Part shown: piece after piece, positions 22,061-33,074 of the stretch
How the letters are laid out: each line of letters begins with the position of its first letter
Numbering within the stretch: the stretch's first letter is position 1
Origin: Pleurotus ostreatus/Saccharomyces cerevisiae fusant
Lineage: Eukaryota > Opisthokonta
Length of the DNA: 64,000 nucleotides
NCBI GenBank assembly: GCA_024196135.1
Contig: JAMQCK010000029.1
Coordinates: 1 to 64,000, forward strand
Direction: 5' to 3'
The notes under the pieces: model-generated
The model's database searches: none
Told to the model about the DNA's origin: nothing
What the model saw: the letters and a program-made list of their open reading frames with translations, nothing else
Position numbers and translations under genes: made by a program

Positions 22061-24905
22061 CTAATTCTGCAGCGGCGACACCGCCCTCGGTATGAATCCC
22101 GGCGGCAGCTCATCGCTCTGCAGCTCGATGACGGGCGCGCCCGGTGGCAGCCCGGGCGACATGACCGGGACCTGCGGCACCCCCGGCGACACGGGCGACA
22201 TGACGCGCGGCGTGCTCTCCCCGCGCAGCTCCTCGGGAAGCTGGATCGTCGGCGTGCGCGTCGGGCTCAGCAGCCTTTCGTCCGGCACGGTACTCCCCGA
22301 GGAGGACTCGGAGTTGGGAGCGGACTGTGAAGGCGCGGAGGCACAGAGCACACGAGGGCGGGCGAGGATGCAAGCGCAGGTGGTTTACCAAGGCATCGGC
22401 GGAGGGCGCACGGGTGGGAGGAAGAACCGGAAAAGAAAGCATGTCAACGATCAACTTGTAATCCTGCGCGCGGGGGGTGGCGCGCTCACCGGCGGCTCGA
22501 TCGCGATCTGCGGGACCGTGGACGAGGTCGAGTTGCGCTTGATCTTGAGGCGATCCTTCACCCAGCCGCCGAGGGACGCGCGCTTTGGGTGCGAGTTGGA
22601 ACCAGAGGACGTGGAGTGCGAGTTGGGCGTGTCGCGCGGACGTTGGGGTGGTGGTTGCTGGAACGGTTGTTGGTAGGGCTGAGGAGGCGGCTGCTGATAC
22701 TGAGCCGGCGGCTGCTGGTATGGCTGGGCCTGCGAGGGCGTCCGCTGTCGGGAGGGCTGCTGGCGGTTATAGGGTGGCTGAACAGGCGGTACCGGCATAG
22801 ACGGCGCAGGCGGCAGATTCTGGCTTTTGATAGTAGGAACATGCGGCGCGCTCGACGAATACGTGGTCAGCGGTGTCGGCAGCACGATCCGCTTCGGCTT
22901 CGTATGTGGCCCACTCGGCGGCGGCCCCCGACTCTGGTGCGACATCACACTGGGCGGGCGCGGCGCTGCCGACTGCGTCCTATGCCTCTCTTGCGAGAGT
23001 GATTGTGCCCTGTCGCGTGTCGATGGTCTGTCGCCGTAGACTGGCGTGGGCTGGGGTCCAGGTGCCGGAGGCTGGGCAGACAGGTCAATTCCGCTCACGC
23101 TCGGGTCGAAACCATTCAAAGAGGCGAAGCCGGTCGAAAGCGCAGAAAGGCGGGAGGGAGGTCTCACATTACCGCGTCTTGGGTCCGCTTGCAGCCCGCT
23201 GTCCTCCCCGCTATCGTCCTGCGCGTTGATGTTGTGCGCCTGCCACTCGCGCACGAGCTCGTCGGAGCGGCGGCGTCGCTCCTCTTCGGTGGGTTGCGAA
23301 TGCGCGTGCGAGGGCGGCGGATTGGGGATGGGTGACCTGCCTGGGCCACCATCGCCGTGTCGGAGGAGGTCGTACTGCGACATGGTCGTCGATGCGTCGG
23401 ATGTGGTGCGACCTATTGGGAAAGCCTGTGCTTGTCGTGGACGCGATTCGGAGTCCCGACGGCTGCGCGTTAGACGTGCTGGCTCATGCGAGAAGTAATC
23501 TTCATTCTGTGGAGCTCTGGGTGAATACACGACCTCCTCCTCCGCGTCGTCGACGGGGTTGGGAGGAGCCAGTTCGTGCGGAGGAGGCAATAAGATAGAC
23601 TGTGTTTCCTCATCGAAGACTGGAATATAGTTGTCTGGAGGAAGGACGATGGACCGTTTGGATGGGGTAGGAGATGGGACATATGGGATGGGGTAGACGT
23701 TGATGTTTTCGGGTTGCCGCGGCTGGGTAGATCCTTGCCTGGTTGGTGGCCGTGGTTCTTGCCTAGATGCCGTGCGACTCTCCTGGCGGGTCGGCGTACG
23801 AACAACCTGTGGTGCCGGGGGCTGCGACTGACTTCGAGGGCGAGAGAAAGGGCGCGTAGTCCCCGCTGATGATGGAGGGCGCGCCGGTGTCGGTACCGGC
23901 ATCGCGCGCATGGGTGTCGGCGACACTATCTCTGATGTCGGGACCAGCGACTTACGTGCGGTGCTGTCAAACAGTAGCTCGTCATTGCTAAGTCCGTGAG
24001 GTGTGGGGTAGACCACGTACCGTGACGGCGGCCTAGAGGTCGAGCCACCAGAGGACGTAACCGAGTCCGATGGCACATACCCGGTCCCATCTGGTCTGTA
24101 GACTGTGCCCACTGGGTCCGTGTACACCCGGCGAGGCACGAAGCGCCGCCAGGAGGACACTCCCGCGGCACGGGTCATACCTTCCCTCAATCCGTGCTCG
24201 TAGCCCTCCTCCCGCGCGCGGTCCGCCTCGATCTGTTCGGCGTACCGCCGTACGCGGTCCCGGTCTCGCGCGGCGCGCTCCTCCGCATCGACGCGCGCCC
24301 GCTCCACGCTGTCGCAGACATTCTGGGCGCGTGCGATCTCCCGGTTGGCGGTTTCGAGCTGCAGTTTGTACAGCCGGAGCTCCTCGCGCGCGGCGGCGAG
24401 TTCCTGGCGGAGTGTGGCGACGGTCGTGACATGTGTTCGGATGCTACCCTCGAGAGTGGTATTCTGGACCTGGAGGGCGTTCGCGCGCGCTGTCTCCTGC
24501 GAGAGGCGCTCATTTGTGATAACGAGCAGCGCGGAGAGGGACCCTGACTCGGAGGCGCGCGAGGCAGAGCGCTTCCGGGAGTGCCTGGCGAGTGTGGACA
24601 GGATGGAAGCGTAGGTGTCCGAGTCGTATTTGCCATTGCTCGGGGTGCGAGCGCGTTTCAAGCGCGGGTCTTGTTGCTGAGCCCGAGCGGGCTCGGGGGC
24701 GCTTGTCGGACGGGGAATCGTGGTGTCGAAGAGAGGGGAGGGCGGCGTGGTGTACGTGGTGTCTTCGAACTCGCTAGGTATGGGTATTGAGAAGAACCTG
24801 TATACATAAAGGGTTCAGTTGATGACGACAGCATACTAGCAGCAGCGTGGCTTCATACCTTCCATCGTTATTATTGAAGTCATCGTCTTCATTGTGAACG
24901 GCCAT
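22061..24905 (-). CDS. Large coiled-coil and disordered protein, unknown function
   Basis: Three exons: 24905..24859, 24797..22490 and 22324..22061 (872 residues). Order along the chain: an acidic start (MAVHNEDDDFNNNDGR), a short Pro/Thr segment, a Ser/Arg block (HSRKRSASRASESGS), then a ~110-residue coiled coil (ITNERLSQETARANAL through ELAAAREELRLYKLQLE to RVRRYAEQIEADRA). The rest is Pro/Ser/Gln-rich and presumably disordered, with QQP-type runs and a small basic island (GGWVKDRLKIKRN) near residue 765. There is no catalytic domain, signal peptide or membrane segment. Such proteins are common, fast-evolving and unannotated in basidiomycetes. A scaffold or cytoskeleton-associated role would be a guess. 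Exon joins are consistent in frame. Confidence 0.8.
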
Positions 24906-25496
24906 TTAGGCTCGGCGGTGCGGGGACAAAGGAGGACCGCGGTAGGTGCGCTGCGTACTTAAACCGCTAGAGATCATCAGCGATCGCGCAGAAGAGTGTT
25001 ATCCGAGGCATGGGCAGGTCAGAGGGAGATGGACGACCAGGAAAAGAGTGTCACCCGTGATTGAAATCAGTAGCGATACCATCGTCGTGCGCAACCTACA
25101 CGTGTCGGCGGCATGCAAAACACCTGGTCGTGCCGGCCTATAGATGCCAGAAGGTACGATAAGACGGGGTGGCGCGGGCAGATGACCGGCTAACGGGTGA
25201 AGAAGAGCATCGCTGTATAGAGAACTTTGACCTCCCTCATTGATCGTGCGTGTTGCCTGTCGGGGCGGGGTTCCTTCTCGCGGGAGAGCAACGTTTCTCC
25301 ATAACCTGAACTGCAGGAAATGCGTGCAACTTGGCACTGTATTTTGGGCATGGCAACGATGCCGACGGGCGCCTCGAACGTGGTCAAGTACAACGCGTTT
25401 TGAGTTCGAGACTGACTTTGATATGAGGCTCGTGGCGGCCGCGTGTTGCCCGAATTTCACCCGCTGGCAGTAGATCTCGCCTTCGTTCCTGCCATT
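24906..25496. other. Divergent intergenic region
   Basis: 591 bp between the coiled-coil gene (-) and the DsbA-fold gene (+). An open frame on the minus strand overlaps the next gene antisense and is not credible. Nothing else seen. Confidence 0.45.
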
Positions 25497-26259
25497 ATGT
25501 CCGACGACAAAGTCATCGTCTTCGAAGTCTTCTACGGCGTCTCCTCTCCATGGGCCCTTCTTGGTGCACCAAGAGTCGAAGAAATCGGCAAGAAGTACAA
25601 CCTGACCGTGCATTTGCGCCCCATCGTCATCATCGAAGCAAACGGAGGAATTCCGCTTCGCACGAGAACAGAAGCACGTCAGGACTGTGCGTGGGGGTCC
25701 TTACAAGTGCCTGCTGCTTTCTGACCAGCTGAGCAGATCATGCTCTCGACCTAGCACGCTGCGCGAAGAAGCTAGGTGTACCGATGGTCCCCAAGCCCAA
25801 GTACTACCCTCCTCCGCCGGGCGGCATATCACTCGCTGCGCAAGCCATCATCCGCGTCCAGAAGATGCTAGGGCGTGGCCATCCGCTTGCGCTGGCATTC
25901 AGCTACGCGATACAGCGCTGCATATGGATCGACGAGGGCAATTACTGCGACCTGGAGGTCCTGAAGTCTCTTGGCCGCCGAGTTGGCCTTCCGGAGAACG
26001 TTGTCGACCGGGCTATCATCGATCGGAGAGGCGACCCCGAGGACGAAGGCGTCAAGGAGTGGCAGCAGAACTTGAAGGACGCGGAAGCCATAGGTGCGTG
26101 GCTATGCATTGGTGATCGACGGCCAACTGAAGTGTAGCAGGCATCTTCGGGACGCCCAACTACGTCGTCAATGGCGAGATATTCTGGGGACAAGACCGAC
26201 TAGACTTTGTTGAAGACCGTATACAGGAGCTTCTGGCGTCCGGCTACAAGGCGACGTAA
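25497..26259 (+). CDS. DsbA-fold 2-hydroxychromene-2-carboxylate isomerase-like / GST-kappa-like protein
   Basis: Three exons: 25497..25686, 25737..26093 and 26141..26259 (221 residues, normal for the family). The N-terminus has the thioredoxin-fold start FEVFYGVSSPWALLGAPR, where a Ser replaces the redox Cys pair, as in GST-kappa and HCCA isomerases. It continues with VHLRPIVI, MVPKPKYYPPPPGG, the helical insert around RVQKMLGRGHPLALAFSYAI, and the cis-Pro region GIFGTPNYVVNGEIFWGQDRL close to the C-terminus. Bacterial relatives isomerise a naphthalene-pathway intermediate; fungal members are probably glutathione-dependent detoxification enzymes (inference). Converges on the M19 dipeptidase with 193 bp between stops. 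Confidence 0.9.
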
Positions 26260-26452
26260 TCCCAGGGCGCCTCCGTGTTGTATCTCTACGTGCTGCCTAA
26301 AGCCTGCGTTGGTCTCATCTCGGCTTTGGCAGCACTTTGGCTGCTCATCCGCCAAATATCGTGTAGTGCCCGATCTCTCAACGACAGAGGCAATGTGTAC
26401 AAGCCTTCGTGGGCGTCTAGTTGCAAGGGCAATTCCTCCAGAGTCATGTTGT

Positions 26453-27694
26453 CTACTCGCCGAAGATCTTCTCCAAGTATGCGAGCCAGTTCTCACCCAA
26501 GACCTTACGGATCTTCGTCTCGCTCCAACCCGCGCGCGCCATGGCCTTCACCAGCTCTCGCCTCTCCCGTAATGGACCGAGGGGCTTCACGACCTTCGCA
26601 TGGCCCCATGCTGTCAAGCTCCGCGCGTAGCCCTTATCCTGGAAGACGAAGTCATGTCAGCAAAGCCCAATGCTGAATGAACTCCCGGCGCTGCAAACAG
26701 GAAACTCGCCTTGTTACACCATGCCATGAAGTCGCTTGGCCGTCCGTGACCTTCGCTCGCGTCGCTTCCGATACCGACAAGATCCTCCCCGATCAGGCCA
26801 ATCACGTAGTCCAACGCCTCAACGTAGTCATCCACCGTCGAATCGTTGCCCTATCAGCGAGTCAGTATACCACAAGACCCTCCACAAGACTGTGCGCACC
26901 TTCTTCATATGCGGTCCGAACTGCGACAAGCCCACGAACCCGCCCTTCGCGCCGATGGCCTTGATCAGCTCGTCGCTCTTGTTCCTCGGGTGCTCCTTCA
27001 ATCCGCACGGCAAGATATGCGAGAAGCATGGCGGCTTGCCCTCGGGGGCGAACGCGATAACGTCCGCGCTGGTTTTGGGCCCGACATGGCTCAAATCGCA
27101 GGCGATCCCGACCCGCGCCATCTCGGTCACGACTTCGCGCCCAAAGCCCGTCAAGCCCGAATCGTTGAGCTCGGTGTAGCCTGCGCCGGAGTAGTTTTGG
27201 GTGTTGTAGCTGATGGAAAGGAAGGGGTCAGCGGATCCTGATGTGAGGACGGGGGCGTCACGTACGTGAGCTGCATGATGCGGACGCCGAGGTCGCTGAA
27301 GATACGGAGGAAGTCGTAGCGGTCCTCGATACCAGCAGTGTTCTGCCAGCTGAGGATCACGCCGGTGACACCCTTCTCCTTCGCGAGGCGCAAATCCTTG
27401 ACGGTGCGGGCCTGCATGATGAGGTGCGGGTACTCATCGAACCACTTCTTCCACTGTGTACCGTACGCTCAATCACTATGATCATGATGCCAGAGTCTTT
27501 AGACGCACCTGAACGATGTTGAAGATCGAGTCCCGGAAGTTCTCCCACAGCCCGCAGGTGACGCTGACGCCGTCGATCCCCCCATCGTGCCAGGCCTGGA
27601 ATATCTCCTCGCCAAAGTTGCAGATGTTGAGCCCGTCGAAGTGGATGGCGTTGTCGTAGATCTGGAGCGCTTGCTCCTCGGTGACGGTGGTCAT
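26453..27694 (-). CDS. Membrane dipeptidase-like amidohydrolase, peptidase family M19
   Basis: Five exons: 27694..27509, 27453..27266, 27209..26900, 26850..26710 and 26638..26453 (336 residues). The fourth intron starts with GC (AAG|GCGAGT). The chain matches the M19 TIM barrel: an HFD motif at 18-20 (the HxD metal pair), GVILSWQNT at 93-101, DLSHVG, then FSHILPCGLKEHPRN, and GIGSDASEG near the end. Family enzymes hydrolyse dipeptides or related amides with two zinc ions. The position that normally supplies the bridging glutamate appears to be Gln99, so metal binding or activity may differ. No signal peptide, so probably cytosolic. The start at 27694 (MTTVTEEQ) is the first ATG of the frame. 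Confidence 0.92.
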
Positions 27695-28204
27695 CTTGGC
27701 GGGGGTGTAGGGGTAAAGGGGGATGGGGCGAATGAGGTGACGGGCGAAGGTCAAGGCGAGTGCAGTGATAGCGGTCGCAGAGATCGGTGGCCGGAGGAGA
27801 GATTGGTCGCGGGAGGAGAGATCGGGACGGGGGTGGACTCGTCCGGGGCTGGCCCGAGGGATTAGGCGCCGGGCAAGCGACGCAGCTTCAATAGATTATC
27901 GCGCAAGATGGCGAAGGCGGCGGGATGTGGGCGGGAAGGCGCGCGCCGATCCCGACGCGGTGGCCGAGGGGGCTCCCCAGCCGCGGTGCCTTTCAGGACC
28001 GACTTATCAGCGGAGGCAAACCCGATTGCGAACAGGGCCTGCCGCGTCTATCAGCACATCAGCGAGATAATGGCGTGCTGGGCGGGAGAGGCTTTTATGG
28101 GTGGGGCGCGGGCTGCGGGTTGCTCTGATTCTTCGACGTCCGAGTTTTGACGGAGGGGATCGTTGCTCGTTGGCACCGTCGACCACACGACTACGAGCAC
28201 TACC
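27695..28204. promoter_or_regulatory. Divergent promoter region M19 / MFS
   Basis: 510 bp separating two divergent starts. GC-rich; no gene or clear TATA element. Confidence 0.45.
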
Positions 28205-30003
28205 ATGGCCAACACTACCGACAGCGCGTCTATCGAGAAGCAGGTCAGCGAGAACGAGTCGCTGCCTCCGGTTCGCGAGAAGCAGCCGCTTTCGAAGCGC
28301 ATCTTGCGCGTTGTGTGGGATTCACTCGACAAGTCCCCGCAGGAGCGGAAGCTCTTGGTCAAGATTGACTGTGCGTCAGGCTCTTTCATCCATCTCGTAC
28401 ATGGTTGCTGACGGTTTACAGGGTGGATCTTGTCCTATGTCTGCGTCGCGTACTTCATCAAGTACTTGGACCAGACCAACATCAGCCAGGCGTATGTCTC
28501 GGTAAGTCAACGCGCAGTCGTACGTCGCAATATTTCGCTGACAAGGGTATGCAGGGCATGAAGGAGGACCTAAAGCTGGCCGGGAACGACCTGAACCTGC
28601 TAACAACATGGTGGACAGTAGGCTATATTCTCGGTCAGCTCCCTTCGCAAGTCATGCTGTCCTACGTCCGTCCCTCGAGTAAGTATCACCTTCCACCTGA
28701 ACCTATCAGAGATACTGATATCTCTCGCTTAGTTTGGCTCCCAACGATGGAGCTCTTGTGGTCGGTGTTCGTTATCGGCATGGCGGGCGCCAAGAACGTC
28801 AAGACCATGTATGCGCTGCGCTTCTTCGTCGGCTTGTTCGAGGCATCTGCGTACCCCGGTATCATGACGCTTTTGGGTAACTGGTACATCCCCGCCGAGC
28901 TGGGCAAGCGCTCCTGCATCTTCCAGGCGTATGTGATTTCGCAACTCGGCGCTACCTTCTCTAACGCGCCTGCAGGTCCTCGTCCGCGGCTCAGATGTTC
29001 AGTGGCTACCTGCAGGCCGCACTGCACTCCGGCATGGACGGACGCGCTGGCTTGGCCTCCTGGAGGGTGCGTATTCGCAATACCTTCACCGCAGCAACAT
29101 CTGACCTGTTTTCAGTGGCTCATGATCTTCGACGGCATCATCGCCGTGCCCATCTGCATCTACGGCTACTTCGCCATCCCCGACTCGCCCACCACGACCA
29201 AGGTCAAGTGGCTCAACGAGCAGGAGAAGCAGATGACGCGCGAGCGCATGGAGCGCGTCGGCCGCGCCGCCCCGCGCAAGCTCACCTGGCAGACCTGCCT
29301 CGACATCGCGAAGGCGTGGCCCGTCTGGCTCTTCAGCGCCGCCTTCATCGCGCACGTCCTCGCCATCCGCATCTACTCGTACATGAACCTCTGGCTCAAG
29401 GCCGCGGGCACGTACTCGACGGAGGCGGTCAACATCATCCCCACCGGCGGGTACGCGCTGCAGATTGTGTGCACGCTGCTCATGGCGTGGACGTCGGATG
29501 CGATACAGATGCGGTGGCCGCTGATCATTGTTGCGGCAACAGTCTCGATGACCGGCACGATCATCTTGTCTGTGTGGCCGAGCACAAACAGCGGTATCTT
29601 TGCGGGGTGGTACCTCACGTTCTGCGAGACTGGCGCGGGCGCGCTGTTCATCTCCTGGATCAACGAGGTCCTGTCGCATTCCGAGGAGCAGCGCCGCATC
29701 GTCATCGGCGTCGTCGAGACCCTCGCCTTCACCTTCCAAGCATGGGTACCGTTGCTCATCTATGTGAGTCTTCTGCCACTCCGAATCCCGACTACACGTC
29801 TAACAACCTCACAGAACACTGGCGAAGCCCCCCGCTTCCGCATTGGCTACCAGATGGCGGCCATGTTCTTCGCCATCGAGATCCTGCTCACCCTCGTCAT
29901 GGCCTGGCTATGGCGTGGCCGCAACACGTCTGGCGTCGATCTCAAGGAGGATAAGGACATTGCCCTCGCCCCGAGGCAAGAAAAGGACCAGGCAGCGCTC
30001 TGA
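28205..30003 (+). CDS. MFS transporter, anion:cation symporter (vitamin/pantothenate-like) family
   Basis: Seven exons: 28205..28370, 28422..28501, 28555..28678, 28733..28928, 28976..29066, 29116..29763 and 29815..30003 (497 residues). About 12 hydrophobic helices are predicted from the sequence. Signature segments: KYLDQTNISQAYVSGMKEDL after the first membrane helix, GYILGQLPSQVML, RFFVGLFEASAYPG, and the central loop with PDSPTTTKVKWL. This matches the Dal5/TNA1/Liz1/Fen2 branch of fungal transporters for vitamins, carboxylates and related anions at the plasma membrane. The true substrate cannot be read from sequence. Its neighbour on the right is a GH88 glucuronyl hydrolase, so import of uronate-containing products is an idea, not evidence. 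Confidence 0.93.
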
Positions 30004-30229
30004 GTAGCTCGTGGTTGTGATCCGTCGGTAGTCTGTCCGGGCGTCCATTGTATTTCTTTGTAGTCCTGCGAGGATTCTGTGTAGTCTTACGCGCTGATAA
30101 TGTTCTAAAACGCTTGAGCTTCATTCGTGAAGGAGTATTCATGAGAACCTCTTCGTGTCATGTTGCTTTTCATGCTGGTATAGTATAGCGCATGGTCCAT
30201 TCGTCATCGTCCATCCGTCGTAGCAGTCA

Positions 30230-31875
30230 TCAGCAGCTCGCCAGACCCAAGTCAAGGAGCTGTGAGCCCGCCTGGATGTAGTAGTGATCGCCTATAAGCA
30301 CAGTTAACGTAAGTCAATTTCCTTGTCGCTGCACTCGTCACTTACCATATACGATACCCGTCCTCGAGTTGCCTTGCGGCATGTTCACCGTGCCGTTGGA
30401 GAGCAGACTCTGCCAATCCAACTTCCAGGCGAAAGAGGTGATGTCGGAGAGGAGCTGAAGAGCAAGACGTCAGGGTCTGAAGACTAGGTGCTTGTGTGTG
30501 AAGTAAGCCTTGCCTGAATAGCGGCGTCCTGGTACGACTTGGCTTTGCTGCTATCTGACTCGTGCTGCGCGAGGAGAAGGAGGGCGCTCGATGCGATCGT
30601 CTGCGCAGAGGAATCGGCGGGTCGGTTGTCGGTGGGTGCTTGGAAGTCCCTGTGAGGCGGTTAAACTTGTCGAAGATAGCGGAGAAGGACGAGCGGGCTC
30701 ATAGGGAAGGAGATGAATATGTGAGAGAAAGATGCAATATGTGGAAGAAGGATTACCATGGCACAATTCCATCCTGCGGCACATGTGCAATGAAGTAGTC
30801 CGCCACCTTTCGCGCAGTGGTGAGGTAGTCCTCGATGCCCGTGTGCGCGTACACTGGCGGATGTGCGTTAGCGAGAGGCAATGCACTTCACGTGAAGACG
30901 TACTGTTCGCGAATCCATAGATGGCCCAGGCTTGACCACGAGCCCAGGTGCTGCAAGCGACGTTGGCGAAATTCTCGCGCTTGAATGTGCAACGCACCTG
31001 TCATCCGAGTAGCCCTGCGCCGTACGCTTCGCCGTGACCTGACCAGTGCTCGCGCTATAGACGATGACATGCCAGGTTCCGCCTGCAGAGCCGCTCTCAG
31101 CACACAGCGCCCTTCTGCACAATTATAGCTTGCCCACGCACCATCCTCGCGAATGTGGTTCCTCATCGTTGTATTCGCATGCGAGGTCGCGATGTCGATG
31201 AGGGTGTTGTTCCCGGTGAGCGCCGCCGACTGGAAGAGCACTTCGAGGTTCATCATGTTGTCGATGATGACCTGGAACTCGTCTGAGTTAGACGAGTCCC
31301 AGCTTAGCGTGCATCCGACGGTTGGGTTGAACCGCGCCGCGAGCGCGTTGGCGAACTTGTTCACGCCTGTCCTCGCCGTGTCGTTGCTGGAGTTCCTAGA
31401 ATACGGATCGAAGTCAGTCTTACACGCGCGGACACTTGAGAAGTCCAACGTACACCTTCAGCTCTTCAATGAACGGGAAGCTCAAGAAGCCCACATCGTG
31501 CCCCTGCGTCGTGTGGTCCTCCAGCGGAACAAGCCCCGCGCTCATCGCCCTTCCCAACCCGAGCCAATCCGCCCCACCCAGCCCATTATCATCATCCGCG
31601 CCGCACTTGTCCTTGCGCGCGTTCAGGAGGTACGCCGTCGCGGGGAAGAACCCGCTCGTCCACCAGTCCGCCTTCTCGAGGTTCCACGTGCCCGCGTTGC
31701 TGTCCGTCGTGTGCGGGTACGAGCTCGAGCCGGCGCCGATGACGCGCTGCGCGGTCGCGGCGACCTTGCTGGCGATGCCCGGCGAGAAGAGCTCGGAGGG
31801 CGGGGAGGCGCGTCGGCAGGGGCGCGCAGCGGCGAGGAGGGGGAGGACGGCGGCTGCGAGGGTGGCTGTCAGCAT
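30230..31875 (-). CDS. GH88 unsaturated glucuronyl hydrolase-like, secreted
   Basis: Eight exons: 31875..31454, 31395..31142, 31082..30998, 30950..30904, 30853..30757, 30649..30514, 30454..30346 and 30291..30230 (403 residues). The sixth intron has a GC donor (CAG|GCAAGG). A signal peptide (about residues 1-18) implies secretion. The (alpha/alpha)6-barrel motifs of GH88 are present: WWTSGFFPATAYLL, HDVGFL with Asp127, IIDNMMNLEVLF with Asp186 (the two acidic catalytic positions), and STWARGQAWAIYGFAN. Family enzymes remove the unsaturated uronic acid left by polysaccharide lyases. It is divergently paired with a GH29 fucosidase. The join after exon 2 was chosen because it restores the family sequence GGTWHV and the frame. 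Confidence 0.92.
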
Positions 31876-33074
31876 GATCGTGGGCGTCAGGGAGCTCGGG
31901 GGCGGCTGAGACGGGGCGCGGTCGATGGCGTCGCTATATAGCCAACGCGCGTCGGACCGGATTTAGGGTCTCGCCTGGTCTTGTGAGCGCAGCAGCGTGC
32001 CGCAAGGCGTGAAGGACCCGTGCCGAGCCCTAAAAGTGATGCGAAGGGGACCAACGCCCGGCAGCACCACAACACGCGATAGATGAGATGGGGCCTCTGC
32101 AAGCTCGAACGTCTCCTCCGGACCCTCCGATAAAGGCGCCATAGGCTCAAGACTAGCAATTGGATAAATTTGATCAACGCGCGGTCGATGAAGCCCGCTG
32201 TCGACGCTCTACAGGCCGTATATACAGGCTTACAGCGTACGGTGGGTGGGAGCCTCGGAGGCTTCAGGCACGAGTGATCATTGAGAGAGTCGCTGGGACG
32301 ACGCCTTTACGTTCCTGCCCGTAGCAACTGCATGGTCGGGGAGTACGTCGGGCCGCCATCGGTGCGTTACAAGACTTTGAAGTCGTCTGACCAATTGACG
32401 GACGCACAATAAAATCTGAGATAATGCATAACACACAAGCCTGGGATTTTCTGGACTCTGGGGTTGCCGGGATGAAGCTGGAGACGCCAGGAGATCTCGA
32501 AAAAAGTTCGTCCAGATGAGAGTTGGGAGCAGGAGATTATGGCACGTGATGCTGCACCGGCTTTCGGACCGATTTGGCCAGTTCGTGCCGGGCATCTTGC
32601 AAGCAGAGCTAAGGAAAACATAATCTCAAACCATCGTCGACGAGGTCGTCAAAAAGAATATTCCTTGCGAGGCATACACCCTCAGACTAGAGGAGAATGC
32701 GCAAAACTATATTCTCCATCTCTTTCTTGTCAGACGAATGCTGCGCACTGATATACCTGGATTTCCTTCGCCATCGAGTCCGCTGTTGCGAATGAGCTAC
32801 CCGCCACACGCGAGTATCCATGTTGAAGGAAAATCGACAGAGCTATTCTGAATGAACTTGGCTTATACTCTTTAGATGCTCAATGGCTGCTGGGAAGCAG
32901 GTGAGTTGCCCGCTCGCACACTCGCACATGTGATGCTCACGGAGAAGTCGACCCACAAGGCCGCAGAAGGGCCTTCCCATAGCTCATGACTTGAGACGGC
33001 CCGCTAATCGTGAAGGCTGACTGCATGCTGCTTCACTGCTTGCTACTCGCGCTCAAGGGGCTCCCATCGCAGCA
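31876..33074. promoter_or_regulatory. Divergent intergenic region GH88 / GH29
   Basis: 1.2 kb between the two glycosidase starts. Only unbiased short frames; no recognisable gene or repeat. A shared bidirectional control region is possible. Confidence 0.4.

Noticed and set aside
28995..29954. 319-codon plus-strand open frame over the MFS gene
   Set aside because: Alternative frame rich in Arg/His; the transporter frame carries the membrane helices.
31083..31105. 23-nt intron in the GH88 gene
   Set aside because: Too short for splicing; a 59-nt intron ending at the same acceptor restores both frame and the family sequence.
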